64,000 nucleotides of DNA from the NCBI RefSeq assembly GCF_004217445.1, contig NZ_SHKX01000014.1, positions 124,001-188,000 of the forward strand, read 5' to 3'. The translations under genes and the position numbers were made by a program. The notes beneath the pieces were generated by a model. It was not told the origin of the DNA and searched no databases. It saw only the letters and a list, made by a program, of their open reading frames with translations. Position 1 is the first letter of the stretch. The number at the start of each line of letters is the position of its first letter. Origin of the DNA: Fluviicoccus keumensis (GTDB taxonomy: Bacteria > Pseudomonadota > Gammaproteobacteria > Pseudomonadales > Moraxellaceae). This document shows, in pieces, positions 1 through 8,624 of the stretch.

Positions 1-1204
1 CCCACAAATCCCCCCCGAACGGCACCACCTCCCGCCCCGCATACAACACCACCCCGCGCCGGAACCGCCCCGGCTCCGTCTCGCGCAAATGCAGCAACCC
101 CTTGAAATCCTTGCCATCCACCGACGCGCTGGCCTTTACCTCCACCCCGACCAACCCGCCGTCGCGGCCCTCCAGCACAAAATCCACCTCCTGATTTCCC
201 TGCGTCCGGTAATGCCACAACCCCGGACGCAGCCGCGAAAACGCCAGATGCTTCGACAACTCCGACAACACAAACGTCTCCACCAACCCACCCGGCAAAC
301 CCGGCTGCCGTGCCAGACCCTCGGCCGTCCACCCCGCCAGATGGGCCAACAACCCCGAATCCGGCAAAAACACCTTGGGGGCTTTCACCAGACGCTTGCC
401 GGGATTCTTTTCCCAGGACGGCAAGCGCGCCACCAGAAACAAGGTCTCCAGCAGCGTGAAATACCGTTTCAGCGTGGTTTGCGGCAAGGCGCAAGCGCGC
501 GACAGCTCCGCGAAATTCAGCAGGCTTCCCGACCGGACCGCCAGCAGCTGCAACAAATGCGGCAACTCCGCCAACTGTTCCAGATGCGCCAGATCACGGA
601 CATCGCGTTGCAGGATGGCCTGAAAATAACTGTCGAACCAAGCCGTGCGCCGCGCCTCCGTCGACCGGGCCGCCGCCTCCGGAAAGCCGCCTCTCAGCAA
701 GCGCTCCGCCAGATCGCCCCGCTCACACGGCGGCAGGCGACGGCCGCCAATGTCGCCCTCGAACAACCAGTCCACGCGGTTGAACCCGGCATCACCCGCC
801 ATCTCGGCCTGCGACAAGGGCCACAGCGACAGGATTTCCATGCGTCCGGCCAGCGAATCCGCGACTTGCGGCAGTAACAGGACATTAGCCGACCCCGTCA
901 GCAGGAAACGGCCGGGGATGCGTTGCCGGTCCACCTGCGCCTTGATCGCCAGGAAAAGTTCCGGCGCGCGCTGAACCTCATCCAGGATCACCGGGCCGCC
1001 GAGTCCGGCCACAAATCCGGCGGGGTCGCGACGCGCAGCCGCCAGCACCACGGCGTCATCCAGCGTCAGGTAGCGATAATCCGGATTCGCCAGCAACGAT
1101 TGCGCCAGCGTGCTCTTGCCGGTTTGACGAGCGCCGTTCAACAGGATCACCGGGGTATCCTGCAAGGCGGCCTCCATGTGAGGCATGATGTGTCTGGGGT
1201 ACAT
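1..1204 (-). CDS. ATP-binding protein, AAA + DUF4143 type (3' end off window)
   Basis: Reading leftward from ATG at 1204 gives MYPRHIMPHMEAALQDTP and stays open to base 1, so the C-terminus is missing. A Walker A GARQTGKST lies near residues 24-32, and a Walker B-like ILDEV follows about 40 residues later. Further on come LTGSANVLLLP and a C-terminal nuclease-like stretch (VDFVLEGRDGG, VGVEVKAS). This is the usual plan of solitary DUF4143 ATPases, whose role is poorly defined; many are accessory. No partner gene is visible. The start lies 15 bp from a set of three palindromes (1219-1277). The protein is recognised from motifs only. Confidence 0.8.
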   Translation of the reverse strand, partial: MYPRHIMPHMEAALQDTPVILLNGARQTGKSTLAQSLLANPDYRYLTLDDAVVLAAARRDPAGFVAGLGGPVILDEVQRAPELFLAIKAQVDRQRIPGRFLLTGSANVLLLPQVADSLAGRMEILSLWPLSQAEMAGDAGFNRVDWLFEGDIGGRRLPPCERGDLAERLLRGGFPEAAARSTEARRTAWFDSYFQAILQRDVRDLAHLEQLAELPHLLQLLAVRSGSLLNFAELSRACALPQTTLKRYFTLLETLFLVARLPSWEKNPGKRLVKAPKVFLPDSGLLAHLAGWTAEGLARQPGLPGGLVETFVLSELSKHLAFSRLRPGLWHYRTQGNQEVDFVLEGRDGGLVGVEVKASASVDGKDFKGLLHLRETEPGRFRRGVVLYAGREVVPFGGDLW

Positions 1205-1218
1205 GACCGCATGTTAGC

Positions 1219-1277
1219 GGATGAAAATCGTCCACGCAACGGATGATTTTCATCCATTGAGTGGACGATATTCACCC
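1219..1277. promoter_or_regulatory. Three 15-bp palindromes at 22-bp spacing
   Basis: Copies at 1219-1233 (GGATGAAAATCGTCC), 1241-1255 (GGATGATTTTCATCC) and 1263-1277 (GGACGATATTCACCC) share the form GGAYGA-N3-TCRYCC. They start exactly 22 bp apart, about two helical turns. The middle copy is a perfect palindrome. They sit between the divergent ATPase and urtB genes. They could be a cooperative operator for the ATPase gene, or enhancer sites for the sigma-54 promoter about 190 bp downstream. They do not resemble the NtrC consensus. Confidence 0.6.
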
Positions 1278-1464
1278 ACAAACCCCACACCCCAGCTGTC
1301 ACGATGTGGTACGTCCCGTCCCGACACCCGGACGCCATCCCGAGGCACACCTGCGCCATCAGCGCCCCGCAACAAGGCACGCTCAAGGCCCGATGCCATC
1401 CCGACATCCCGCCAAACAAGGCTAATCCGCTGTTTTTCCAGAAATAAATGGCATTCGCTCAATC

Positions 1465-1480
1465 TGGCACGATTCCTGCC
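1465..1480 (+). promoter_or_regulatory. Sigma-54 (-24/-12) promoter of urtBCDE
   Basis: TGGCACGATTCCTGCC matches the consensus TGGCACG-N4-TTGCW with one change in the -12 box. GG and GC have the required spacing. Transcription would start near 1491, about 30 bp before the urtB start. Sigma-54 control fits nitrogen-limited expression of a urea transporter. This site also rules out an upstream urtB start at 1448. Confidence 0.8.
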
Positions 1481-1519
1481 CTCAACTTGGATACAAGTTT
1501 ACAGACCCGCAGGATCGCC

Positions 1520-3226
1520 ATGCGTAAACCCCACTCTCCTTCCGGCCGGACGCCGCTGCTGCGCGCCCTGGCCTTGCTGGCGCTGTTCCAGCTGACCGCC
1601 CCCGCGTGGGCGGAAGACCCGCCCGCCGCCGACGGCAGCCTGACCGGCGCGGAAACCGTGGTGGCAGAGGCCGCCGCCCCCCTGCCCGCCACTTTCGAAG
1701 GCCTGCTGCTGGCGCTGCCGGACGCCGACTTCGACGTGCGCGCCGAGATCATCCGCCGCCTGCCCGCCATCGCCCACCCGCGCCTGCTGCCGGTGCTGGA
1801 AGCGCTGGTGGAAGGCCAACTGAACGTGACCATGGACGAGCCGCGCAAGATCGTCATCGTCGCGGCGGAGGGCGATGACCCGGTCGCCAGCGACGCGTTG
1901 ACAGGGAAGGCGCTGGGGCCGTCCTCTGCCCTCAGCCTGGACATGATCCCGGTGAACAACGCCCTGCGCGGGGCATTGCGCGACCTGATCGCCGGGCTGC
2001 AACTGGCCTCGCCCGACAAAGCCAACCGGCTGGCCGCCGCCCAGCGCCTGATCGCCTCGGACGAGATCAGTCCGGAGCAGCTGACGCTGGTGCAGGCGCA
2101 ACTGGGGAAGGAACAGGACAGCGCGGTGAAGGACCTGCTGACCAGTGTGGCCGCCGTGGCGGCGCTGGGCAGTGAGTCAGCGGACGCCCGCCGCGCCGCT
2201 ATCCATGCCCTGGAAAATTCGTTGTACCCGGAGGTGCGCGCCAAGTTGCAGAACCTGGCGGAAAACGATGCCGATGACGGCGTAAAAAACACCGCCAAGG
2301 CGACGCTGGTGGCGATTGATGAGAAGCTGGCGCTGAACCATGCCGCCGAGAATGTCTTCTTCGGCCTCAGCCTCGGCTCGGTGTTGCTGCTGTCGGCCAT
2401 CGGGCTGGCGATCACCTTTGGCGTGATGGGCGTGATCAACATGGCGCACGGCGAGCTGATGATGCTGGGGGCGTACACCACCTACGTCATCCAGCAGCTG
2501 ATGCCGAACCACATCGGCGCGGGGCTGCTGCTCTCCATTCCCGCCGCCTTCCTGGTGTCGGGGCTGGTCGGCATCGCCATCGAGCGCGGCATCATCCGCC
2601 ACCTGTACGGACGGCCGCTGGAAACGCTGCTGGCCACCTTCGGCATCAGCCTGATTTTGCAGCAGGCGGTGCGCTCGGTGTTCTCGCCGCTGAACCGGCA
2701 GGTGGCCTCGCCGGAGTGGATGAGCGGTTCGCTGGTGATCAACCCGGCGCTGGCCATTACCTACAACCGGCTGTTCATCGTCGGCTTCGCGCTGCTGGTG
2801 TTCTTCATTTTGCTGGTGGCGATCAAGCGCACCACGCTGGGCCTGAAGCTGCGCGCCGTGGCCCAGAACCGCGCCATGGCGCGGGCGGTCGGGGTACGCG
2901 CCGACCGGGTGGACGCCCTCACCTTCGGCCTCGGCTCCGGCATTGCCGGGGTGGCGGGGGTGGCGCTGTCGCAGCTGACCAATGTCGGGCCGAATCTCGG
3001 TCAGGCCTACATCATCGACTCGTTCATGGTGGTGGTGTTCGGCGGCGTCGGCAATTTGTGGGGCACGCTGGTGGCGGCGTTCAGCCTGGGTGTGGCCAAC
3101 AAGTTCCTGGAGCCCTTCGCCGGGGCGGTGCTGGCCAAGATCCTCATCCTCGGCTTCATCATCCTGTTCATCCAGAAACGGCCGCGCGGATTGTTCCCGC
3201 AAAAAGGCCGCGCGGCGGAGGCCTGA
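1520..3226 (+). CDS. urtB: Urea ABC transporter permease UrtB
   Basis: Predicted 568 aa. It is an inner-membrane permease of the high-affinity urea importer, homologous to LivH. A signal peptide (MRKPHSPSGR..., cleavage near AWA-ED, residue 31) leads into a periplasmic region of about 240 residues typical of UrtB. The channel domain starts near residue 277 and contains GLAITFGVMGVINMAHGEL. The start at 1520 is chosen because AGGA lies six bases upstream and the sigma-54 promoter lies inside the longer alternative frame from 1448. urtC follows after two bases. The binding-protein gene urtA, which normally leads this operon, is absent here. Confidence 0.95.
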   Translation: MRKPHSPSGRTPLLRALALLALFQLTAPAWAEDPPAADGSLTGAETVVAEAAAPLPATFEGLLLALPDADFDVRAEIIRRLPAIAHPRLLPVLEALVEGQLNVTMDEPRKIVIVAAEGDDPVASDALTGKALGPSSALSLDMIPVNNALRGALRDLIAGLQLASPDKANRLAAAQRLIASDEISPEQLTLVQAQLGKEQDSAVKDLLTSVAAVAALGSESADARRAAIHALENSLYPEVRAKLQNLAENDADDGVKNTAKATLVAIDEKLALNHAAENVFFGLSLGSVLLLSAIGLAITFGVMGVINMAHGELMMLGAYTTYVIQQLMPNHIGAGLLLSIPAAFLVSGLVGIAIERGIIRHLYGRPLETLLATFGISLILQQAVRSVFSPLNRQVASPEWMSGSLVINPALAITYNRLFIVGFALLVFFILLVAIKRTTLGLKLRAVAQNRAMARAVGVRADRVDALTFGLGSGIAGVAGVALSQLTNVGPNLGQAYIIDSFMVVVFGGVGNLWGTLVAAFSLGVANKFLEPFAGAVLAKILILGFIILFIQKRPRGLFPQKGRAAEA

Positions 3227-3228
3227 TC

Positions 3229-4371
3229 ATGCTGACCCAACGCCTCATCCTCGCCGATACCGGCAGCCGCTGGCTTATGGGCCTGCTGGCCCTGACCATC
3301 GTGCTGGTGCCGGTGCTGAACCTGCTGGTGCCCGCCGGTTCGGTGTTCCACCTGTCCACCTTTACCGTGACACAACTGGGGAAATTCCTCTGCTTCGCCC
3401 TGCTGGCGCTGTCGCTGGACCTGATCTGGGGTTATTGCGGCATCCTGTCGCTGGGCCACGGCGCTTTCTTCGCGCTGGGCGGCTACTGCATGGGCATGTA
3501 CCTGATGCGGCAGATCGGCACGCGCGGCGTCTATGGCAATGCCGACCTGCCCGACTTCATGGTCTTCCTGAACTGGGAGTCGCTGCCGTGGTACTGGCAC
3601 GGTTTCGACATGTTCTGGTTCGCCATGCTGATGGTGCTGGCGGTGCCGGGGCTGCTGGCCTTTGTCTTCGGCTGGCTGGCCTTCCGCTCGCGCGTCACCG
3701 GCGTCTACCTGTCCATCATCACCCAGGCGCTGACCTATGCGCTGATGCTGGCCTTCTTCCGCAATGAAATGGGCTTCGGCGGCAACAACGGCCTCACCGA
3801 CTTCAAGGACCTGCTCGGCTTTTCGCTGAGTCAGGACAGCACCCGCGTCGGGCTGTTCCTCGCCTCCGCCCTCGCGCTGGGGCTGGGTTATCTGGCCTGC
3901 CGCTTCATCGTCACCTCGCGGCTGGGCCGGGTGGTGGTGGCCATCCGTGATGCCGAAAGCCGCGCCCGCTTCTGCGGCTATCAGGTGGAACGCTACAAGG
4001 TCTGGGTCTATGTCTTCGCCGCCATGCTGGCGGGCGTGGCCGGGGCGCTGTACGTGCCGCAGGTCGGCATCATCAATCCGGGCGAGTTCGCGCCGCTGAA
4101 TTCCATCGAGCAGGTGGTGTGGGTGGCGGTGGGCGGACGCGGCACGCTCTACGGCGCGGTGCTGGGCGCGCTCAGCGTCAACTACACCAAAAGCTGGTTC
4201 ACCTCGGCCTATCCCGATGCCTGGCTGTTCGCGCTGGGGGCACTGTTCGTGCTCGTCACCCTGTTCCTGCCCAAGGGTCTGGTCGGCCTGCGCCGTCCGC
4301 AGCGATTCGCCAAGGCTCCCGCCGTTTCGACCGCCCCCGCCCCTGTCGCCACTCCGGAGGAAAAGGCATGA
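3229..4371 (+). CDS. urtC: Urea ABC transporter permease UrtC
   Basis: 380 aa second permease, LivM-like, pairing with UrtB to form the transmembrane channel. It begins MLTQRLILADTGSRW and has about ten hydrophobic segments. The family stretch LSLDLIWGYCGILSLGHGAF is present, as is VAIRDAESRARFCGY, the loop expected to touch the ATPases. The start codon lies two bases after the urtB stop. The longer in-frame extension into urtB (from 2716) is read-through of the other frame, not protein. The stop overlaps the urtD start by four bases (ATGA), so the two are translationally coupled. Confidence 0.95.
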   Translation: MLTQRLILADTGSRWLMGLLALTIVLVPVLNLLVPAGSVFHLSTFTVTQLGKFLCFALLALSLDLIWGYCGILSLGHGAFFALGGYCMGMYLMRQIGTRGVYGNADLPDFMVFLNWESLPWYWHGFDMFWFAMLMVLAVPGLLAFVFGWLAFRSRVTGVYLSIITQALTYALMLAFFRNEMGFGGNNGLTDFKDLLGFSLSQDSTRVGLFLASALALGLGYLACRFIVTSRLGRVVVAIRDAESRARFCGYQVERYKVWVYVFAAMLAGVAGALYVPQVGIINPGEFAPLNSIEQVVWVAVGGRGTLYGAVLGALSVNYTKSWFTSAYPDAWLFALGALFVLVTLFLPKGLVGLRRPQRFAKAPAVSTAPAPVATPEEKA

Positions 4372-5195
4372 AGGTGCTTGAGAAATTCCCGGCGCTGAAG
4401 ACGCGCCTGCCCACCCGCCTGATGACGCAGGGCGGCGAGCTGCCGCTGGATACCGGCAAGGGCCCGGTGCTCTATCTGGAAGATGTCAGCGTCAGCTTTG
4501 ACGGATTCAAGGCGCTGAACAAGCTGAACCTGTACATCGACGAGGGCGAGCTGCGCTGCATCATCGGCCCCAACGGCGCGGGCAAGACCACCATGATGGA
4601 TGTGATTACCGGCAAGACCCGCCCCGACAGCGGCGAGGTCTGGTTCGGCCAGCTGATCAACCTGCTGGAACTGGACGAGCACCAGATCGCCCAGGGCGGC
4701 ATCGGCCGCAAATTCCAGAAGCCTACCGTTTTCGAGCAGCTGAGCGTCTACGACAACCTGGAACTGGCCATGGCCAGCGACAAGCGCGCCTGGAAGAACC
4801 TGTTCTTCAAGATCAGCGGCGAACAGCGCGACCGCATTGCCGAAATCCTGGAACTGATCCGCCTGAGCGGCCACCGCGAGCGGCTGGCGGGCAGCCTGTC
4901 GCACGGGCAGAAGCAGTGGCTGGAAATCGGCATGCTGCTGATGCAGGACCCGCGCGTGCTGCTGGTGGACGAGCCGGTGGCGGGCATGACCGGCGAGGAA
5001 ACCGAACGCACCGCCGAGCTGCTGGTGTCGCTGGCGGGCAGGCATTCGGTGATTGTCGTGGAACACGACATGGCCTTCGTGCGTTCCATCGCACGCAAGG
5101 TGACGGTGCTGCACCAGGGTTCGGTGCTGGCGGAAGGCACGATGGACCAGATCCAACAAGACCCGAAGGTCATTGAAGTCTATTTGGGCGAATAA
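4368..5195 (+). CDS. urtD: Urea ABC transporter ATP-binding protein UrtD
   Basis: 275 aa cytoplasmic ATPase of the importer. It has Walker A GPNGAGKTT near residue 67, the ABC signature LSHGQKQWLEIG and Walker B VLLVDEPVAGMT followed by the switch histidine in VEHDMAF. It resembles LivG. The N-terminal extension of about 30 residues before the ABC domain is normal for UrtD. The ATG overlaps the urtC stop and has a strong GGAGGAAA ribosome site. urtE follows after 14 bases. Confidence 0.95.
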   Translation: MKVLEKFPALKTRLPTRLMTQGGELPLDTGKGPVLYLEDVSVSFDGFKALNKLNLYIDEGELRCIIGPNGAGKTTMMDVITGKTRPDSGEVWFGQLINLLELDEHQIAQGGIGRKFQKPTVFEQLSVYDNLELAMASDKRAWKNLFFKISGEQRDRIAEILELIRLSGHRERLAGSLSHGQKQWLEIGMLLMQDPRVLLVDEPVAGMTGEETERTAELLVSLAGRHSVIVVEHDMAFVRSIARKVTVLHQGSVLAEGTMDQIQQDPKVIEVYLGE

Positions 5196-5209
5196 GAGGG
5201 AGAAACGCG

Positions 5210-5905
5210 ATGCTGTCGGTACGACACCTGAACCAGTTCTACGGCCAGAGCCATATTCTCTGGGACCTGAGCCTCAACATCCGCGAAGGCTCCTGCGCCT
5301 GCCTGATGGGGCGCAACGGCGTCGGCAAGACCACGCTGCTGAAATGCCTGCTGGGGCTGCTACCGGTCAAGACCGGCGAGATCCAGTTCAACGGCCTGCC
5401 CATCCACAAGCTGGCCACCGAGAACCGGGCGCGTTCCGGCATCGGCTACGTGCCGCAGGGCCGGGAAATCTTCTCGCTGCTGTCGGTGGAGGAAAACCTG
5501 CAGATCTCGCTGGGCGCGCGGCCGGACAAGGCCAAGGGCATTCCCGCGCACATCTACCAGATGTTCCCGGTGCTGAAGGAGATGCGCCACCGGCGCGGCG
5601 GCGATCTTTCAGGTGGCCAGCAGCAACAACTGGCCATTGCCCGCGCGCTGATCCTCGACCCGAAGCTGCTGATCCTCGATGAACCGACCGAAGGCATCCA
5701 GCCGAACATCGTCCGCGAGATCGGTGAGGTGATCAAGCGCCTGAACCGCGAGCACGGCCTGACGGTGCTGCTGGTGGAACAGAAGCTGCCCTTCGCCCGG
5801 CAGGTGGCCAGCGATTTCTACCTGATGGACAAGGGGCGGCTGGTGGCGGAAGGGCCGATTGCCGACCTTAACGAGGGGATCATTGCCGAATACCTGAGCG
5901 TGTAG
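5210..5905 (+). CDS. urtE: Urea ABC transporter ATP-binding protein UrtE
   Basis: 231 aa second ATPase, LivF-like, pairing with UrtD. It has Walker A GRNGVGKTT near residue 35, signature LSGGQQQQLAIARAL, Walker B LLILDEPTEGIQ and switch VEQKL. The length and the GREIF stretch (VPQGREIFSLLSVEENL) are typical of the family. It is the last gene of the operon. Its stop is only three bases from the stop of the convergent Lrp-type gene, leaving no room for a terminator between them. Confidence 0.95.
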   Translation: MLSVRHLNQFYGQSHILWDLSLNIREGSCACLMGRNGVGKTTLLKCLLGLLPVKTGEIQFNGLPIHKLATENRARSGIGYVPQGREIFSLLSVEENLQISLGARPDKAKGIPAHIYQMFPVLKEMRHRRGGDLSGGQQQQLAIARALILDPKLLILDEPTEGIQPNIVREIGEVIKRLNREHGLTVLLVEQKLPFARQVASDFYLMDKGRLVAEGPIADLNEGIIAEYLSV

Positions 5906-5908
5906 CGT

Positions 5909-6373
5909 TCAGCCCACCGGCAGCGCCGTGCGGTCAACGACGTGGCGCAGCACGAAGCTGGAATGGACGCCGGTAACGCCGGGAATGCGGGTGATGCGGT
6001 TCAGCAGCAGTTCCTGGTAGGCGTCCATGTCCTTCACCACCACCTTCAACTGGTAGTCGGCGGACTGGCCGGTGATCAGCAGGCATTCCAGCACTTCCGG
6101 GATATCGGCGATGCGGGCTTCGAAGTGGTTGAAGCGTTCGGGGGTGTGCTGGTCCATGGAGATATGGATCAGCGCCATCAGGGTGAGGCCGAGCTTGCGG
6201 GCGTCGACCAGGGCGCGGTAGCCGGTGATGAGGCCTGACTCTTCCAGCGCCTTGACGCGGCGCAGGCAGGGGGACGGAGTGAGGCCGATGCGGTCGGCAA
6301 GGTCCTGGTTGCTGAGGTGGCCATCTTCCTGGAGGGTTTGGAGGATGAGGCGGTCGTAGCGGTCCAGATTCAT
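5909..6373 (-). CDS. Lrp/AsnC-family transcriptional regulator
   Basis: 154 aa. The N-terminal winged helix (residues 1-60, including LSNQDLADRIGLTPSPCLRRVKAL) binds DNA. The C-terminal RAM/AsnC ligand domain carries GSAD-like GQSADYQLKVVVKD and ends RHVVDRTALPVG. AGGAGCC precedes the ATG. Such proteins sense amino acids, often leucine. The gene is divergent from leuA across 402 bp, which makes leuA a plausible target, but nothing in the sequence proves it. The exact ligand cannot be told from sequence. Confidence 0.93.
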   Translation of the reverse strand: MNLDRYDRLILQTLQEDGHLSNQDLADRIGLTPSPCLRRVKALEESGLITGYRALVDARKLGLTLMALIHISMDQHTPERFNHFEARIADIPEVLECLLITGQSADYQLKVVVKDMDAYQELLLNRITRIPGVTGVHSSFVLRHVVDRTALPVG

Positions 6374-6476
6374 GCTTGGCTCCTGCTGTTACGCCCTCCT
6401 GTGGAACAGGGGGGCTCCCCGGAGGGGTGGGGGGTTCGGGGCAGAACACTTCTTCGGTTAAGTTAATGCTTTCATC

Positions 6477-6629
6477 CCGCCTGCCGCGGGCCCTTCTTTT
6501 TGTCTTGGCAAAAAGAAGGCAAAAACCGCGTCCTTCGCCAAAACTCGCTCACCGGGAGCTCTCCGTCCCACCGCCCAGCTTCCATCCCTTCGTTCCCTGC
6601 ATGGTGGCTCAAACAGTTGGCTGCGGACC
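6477..6629. repeat. Dispersed intergenic repeat, copy 1, with conserved hairpin
   Basis: This stretch matches 43261-43412 over about 150 bp: CCTGCCGCGGGCCC, then a hairpin, then GTCCTTCGCCAAAACTCGCTC and CAGTTGGCTGCGGAC near the end. The hairpin stem CCTTCTTTTTG/CAAAAAGAAGG (6491-6518) with loop TCTTGG differs between copies by paired changes on both arms. It fills most of the gap between the Lrp-type gene and leuA. It is not coding in any convincing frame. Confidence 0.8.
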
Positions 6630-6644
6630 GCCACTTCTTTAAAT

Positions 6645-6672
6645 ATTGCCAATATTTATCATTTATGGCAAT
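6645..6672. promoter_or_regulatory. Operator-like inverted repeat upstream of leuA
   Basis: ATTGCCA (6645-6651) and TGGCAAT (6666-6672) form a perfect 7-bp inverted repeat around a 14-bp A/T-rich spacer. It is about 105 bp before the leuA start, in the only clearly AT-rich part of the gap between the regulator and leuA. It is a candidate binding site for the adjacent regulator or another protein. Confidence 0.4.
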
Positions 6673-6775
6673 TTTCTGCCTTTATTGTTGTCTTTATCCC
6701 TTCACTTCGCAATCCCCTGCCCTTTCTTGTGCCGTATTCTGCCTTCATTGAAACCGTTTTCCCGGAGTTGCCGCC

Positions 6776-8461
6776 ATGTTGTCGAATCCTTCCGTCAAGT
6801 ACCGCCCGTTTGCGCCGGTGAATCTTCCTGACCGTTCCTGGCCGAACAAGGTTATCGATCGTGCGCCGATCTGGATGAGTACGGATTTGCGCGATGGCAA
6901 TCAGTCGCTGTTCGAGCCGATGAATGCGGAGCGGAAGTTGCGGATGTTCCAGATGCTGTGCGCGATAGGGTTCAAGGAGATCGAGGTGGCGTTTCCGTCG
7001 GCGTCGCAGACGGATTTCGATTTCGTGCGGTCGTTGATCGAGGAGGGCCATATTCCGGAGGATGTGACGATCATTGTGCTGACGCAGGCGCGGGAACATT
7101 TGATCCGGCGGACGGTGGAGTCCTTGCGCGGGGCGAAACGGGCAGTGGTCCATGTCTATAACGCGACGTCGCCGACGTTCCGCGAGGTGGTGTTCGGCAT
7201 GAGCCGGCCGGAGGTGGTGCGGATGGCGGTGGAGGCGGTGACGCTGATCAAGCAGTTGACCGCCGCGCAGCCGGAGACGCAGTGGCAACTGGAATACAGC
7301 CCGGAAACCTTTACGGCGACGGAATTGGACTTCGCGAAGGAGGTCTGTGATGCGGTGACGGCGGCCTGGGGGGCGACGCCGGAAGACAAGGTGATCCTCA
7401 ACCTGCCCGCCACCGTGGAGGTGGCGTCGCCGAATGTCTATGCCGACCAGATCGAGTGGATGCACCGTAACCTGGCCCGGCGTGACAGCGTGGTGCTCAG
7501 CCTGCATCCGCACAACGATCGCGGCACGGCGGTGGCGGCGGCGGAGTTCGGGGTGATGGCGGGCGCGGACCGGGTGGAAGGCTGCCTGTTCGGGCACGGC
7601 GAGCGCACCGGCAATGTCGATCTGGTGACGCTGGCGATGAATCTCTACACGCAGGGCGTGTCGCCGAGTCTCGATTTTTCGGACATGGACAGCGTCATCC
7701 GCACGGTGGAGCACTGCACGCAGTTGCCGGTGCATCCGCGTCATCCCTATGCGGGCGATCTGGTGTTCACGGCCTTTTCGGGTTCGCACCAGGATGCCAT
7801 CAAGAAGGGTTTCGCGGCGCAGGCGGCGGACGGGGTCTGGAATGTGCCTTACCTGCCGGTCGATCCCGCCGATCTTGGCCGCAGCTACGAGTCGGTGATC
7901 CGGGTCAACAGCCAGTCCGGCAAGGGCGGCGTGGCCTGGTTGCTCGAAACCGGCTATGGCGTGGTGATGCCGCGCCGGGTGCAGGTGGAATTCTCGGCGG
8001 TGGTGCAGGCGCATACCGACGCCCACGGCGGCGAGGTCAGCGCGGCGGATATCTGGGACCTGTTCAGCCGGACGTATCTGCAACCGGCGGGGCCGGTGGT
8101 CTACCGCGAGCACCATCTCTTCGAGCATGACAGCGGCCAGGGCATCCGGCTGGTGGCGGAAATCGACGGCATGACGCGGGTGCTGACCGGCCACGGCAAC
8201 GGCCCGATTGACGCGGCGGTGCATGCCCTGCAGGCTGCGGGCATTCCCGTGCAGGTGCGCAGTTATGAGGAGCGGTCGATGGGAGCCAGCGCCGAGGGCG
8301 GCGATGCGCGGGCCTGCGCTTTCCTGGAGATCGTGCGGCCGGGCGCGACCGGCGCGGTCTACGGGGTGGGCACTGACGGCAATATCATCACCGCGTCGTT
8401 GAAGGCGCTGGTGAACGGCGTCGGGCGTCTTGGCACCGGCGTCATGGCGATGGCGGGCTGA
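6776..8461 (+). CDS. leuA: 2-isopropylmalate synthase
   Basis: 561 aa, the length of the second LeuA class. It condenses acetyl-CoA with 2-oxoisovalerate in the first committed step of leucine synthesis. The TIM-barrel domain starts with the metal/catalytic motif STDLRDGNQSL near residue 36 and has the metal-binding SLHPHNDRG near residue 241. The C-terminal regulatory domain (from about residue 430) ends VNGVGRLGTGVMAMAG, where leucine feedback acts in this family. GGAGTTGCCGCC precedes the ATG. It is monocistronic as far as can be seen. Confidence 0.95.
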   Translation: MLSNPSVKYRPFAPVNLPDRSWPNKVIDRAPIWMSTDLRDGNQSLFEPMNAERKLRMFQMLCAIGFKEIEVAFPSASQTDFDFVRSLIEEGHIPEDVTIIVLTQAREHLIRRTVESLRGAKRAVVHVYNATSPTFREVVFGMSRPEVVRMAVEAVTLIKQLTAAQPETQWQLEYSPETFTATELDFAKEVCDAVTAAWGATPEDKVILNLPATVEVASPNVYADQIEWMHRNLARRDSVVLSLHPHNDRGTAVAAAEFGVMAGADRVEGCLFGHGERTGNVDLVTLAMNLYTQGVSPSLDFSDMDSVIRTVEHCTQLPVHPRHPYAGDLVFTAFSGSHQDAIKKGFAAQAADGVWNVPYLPVDPADLGRSYESVIRVNSQSGKGGVAWLLETGYGVVMPRRVQVEFSAVVQAHTDAHGGEVSAADIWDLFSRTYLQPAGPVVYREHHLFEHDSGQGIRLVAEIDGMTRVLTGHGNGPIDAAVHALQAAGIPVQVRSYEERSMGASAEGGDARACAFLEIVRPGATGAVYGVGTDGNIITASLKALVNGVGRLGTGVMAMAG

Positions 8462-8624
8462 GCGCCCCGCGCCGGACACAAAAAATAGTCGGATCGGGCC
8501 AGCGCACGGCGGCCCGGTTCCATTACAATCGCGCCCGAATTTCTCACCCTCGCGTGCCGGTCCTGCCTGGCGACTCTTTTGTGAGCATTCCTCACCCTTC
8601 GCCGTCTCGATCAGGTACCGCCGC

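Noticed and set aside
89..877. Plus-strand open frame at the left edge
   Set aside because: Gln/Arg-rich shadow of the ATPase on the minus strand, which has a Walker A and an intact reading frame.
1300..1440. NtrC-binding sites upstream of urtB
   Set aside because: No TGCACC-N5-GGTGCA-like pair was found in the gap, although the sigma-54 promoter is clear.
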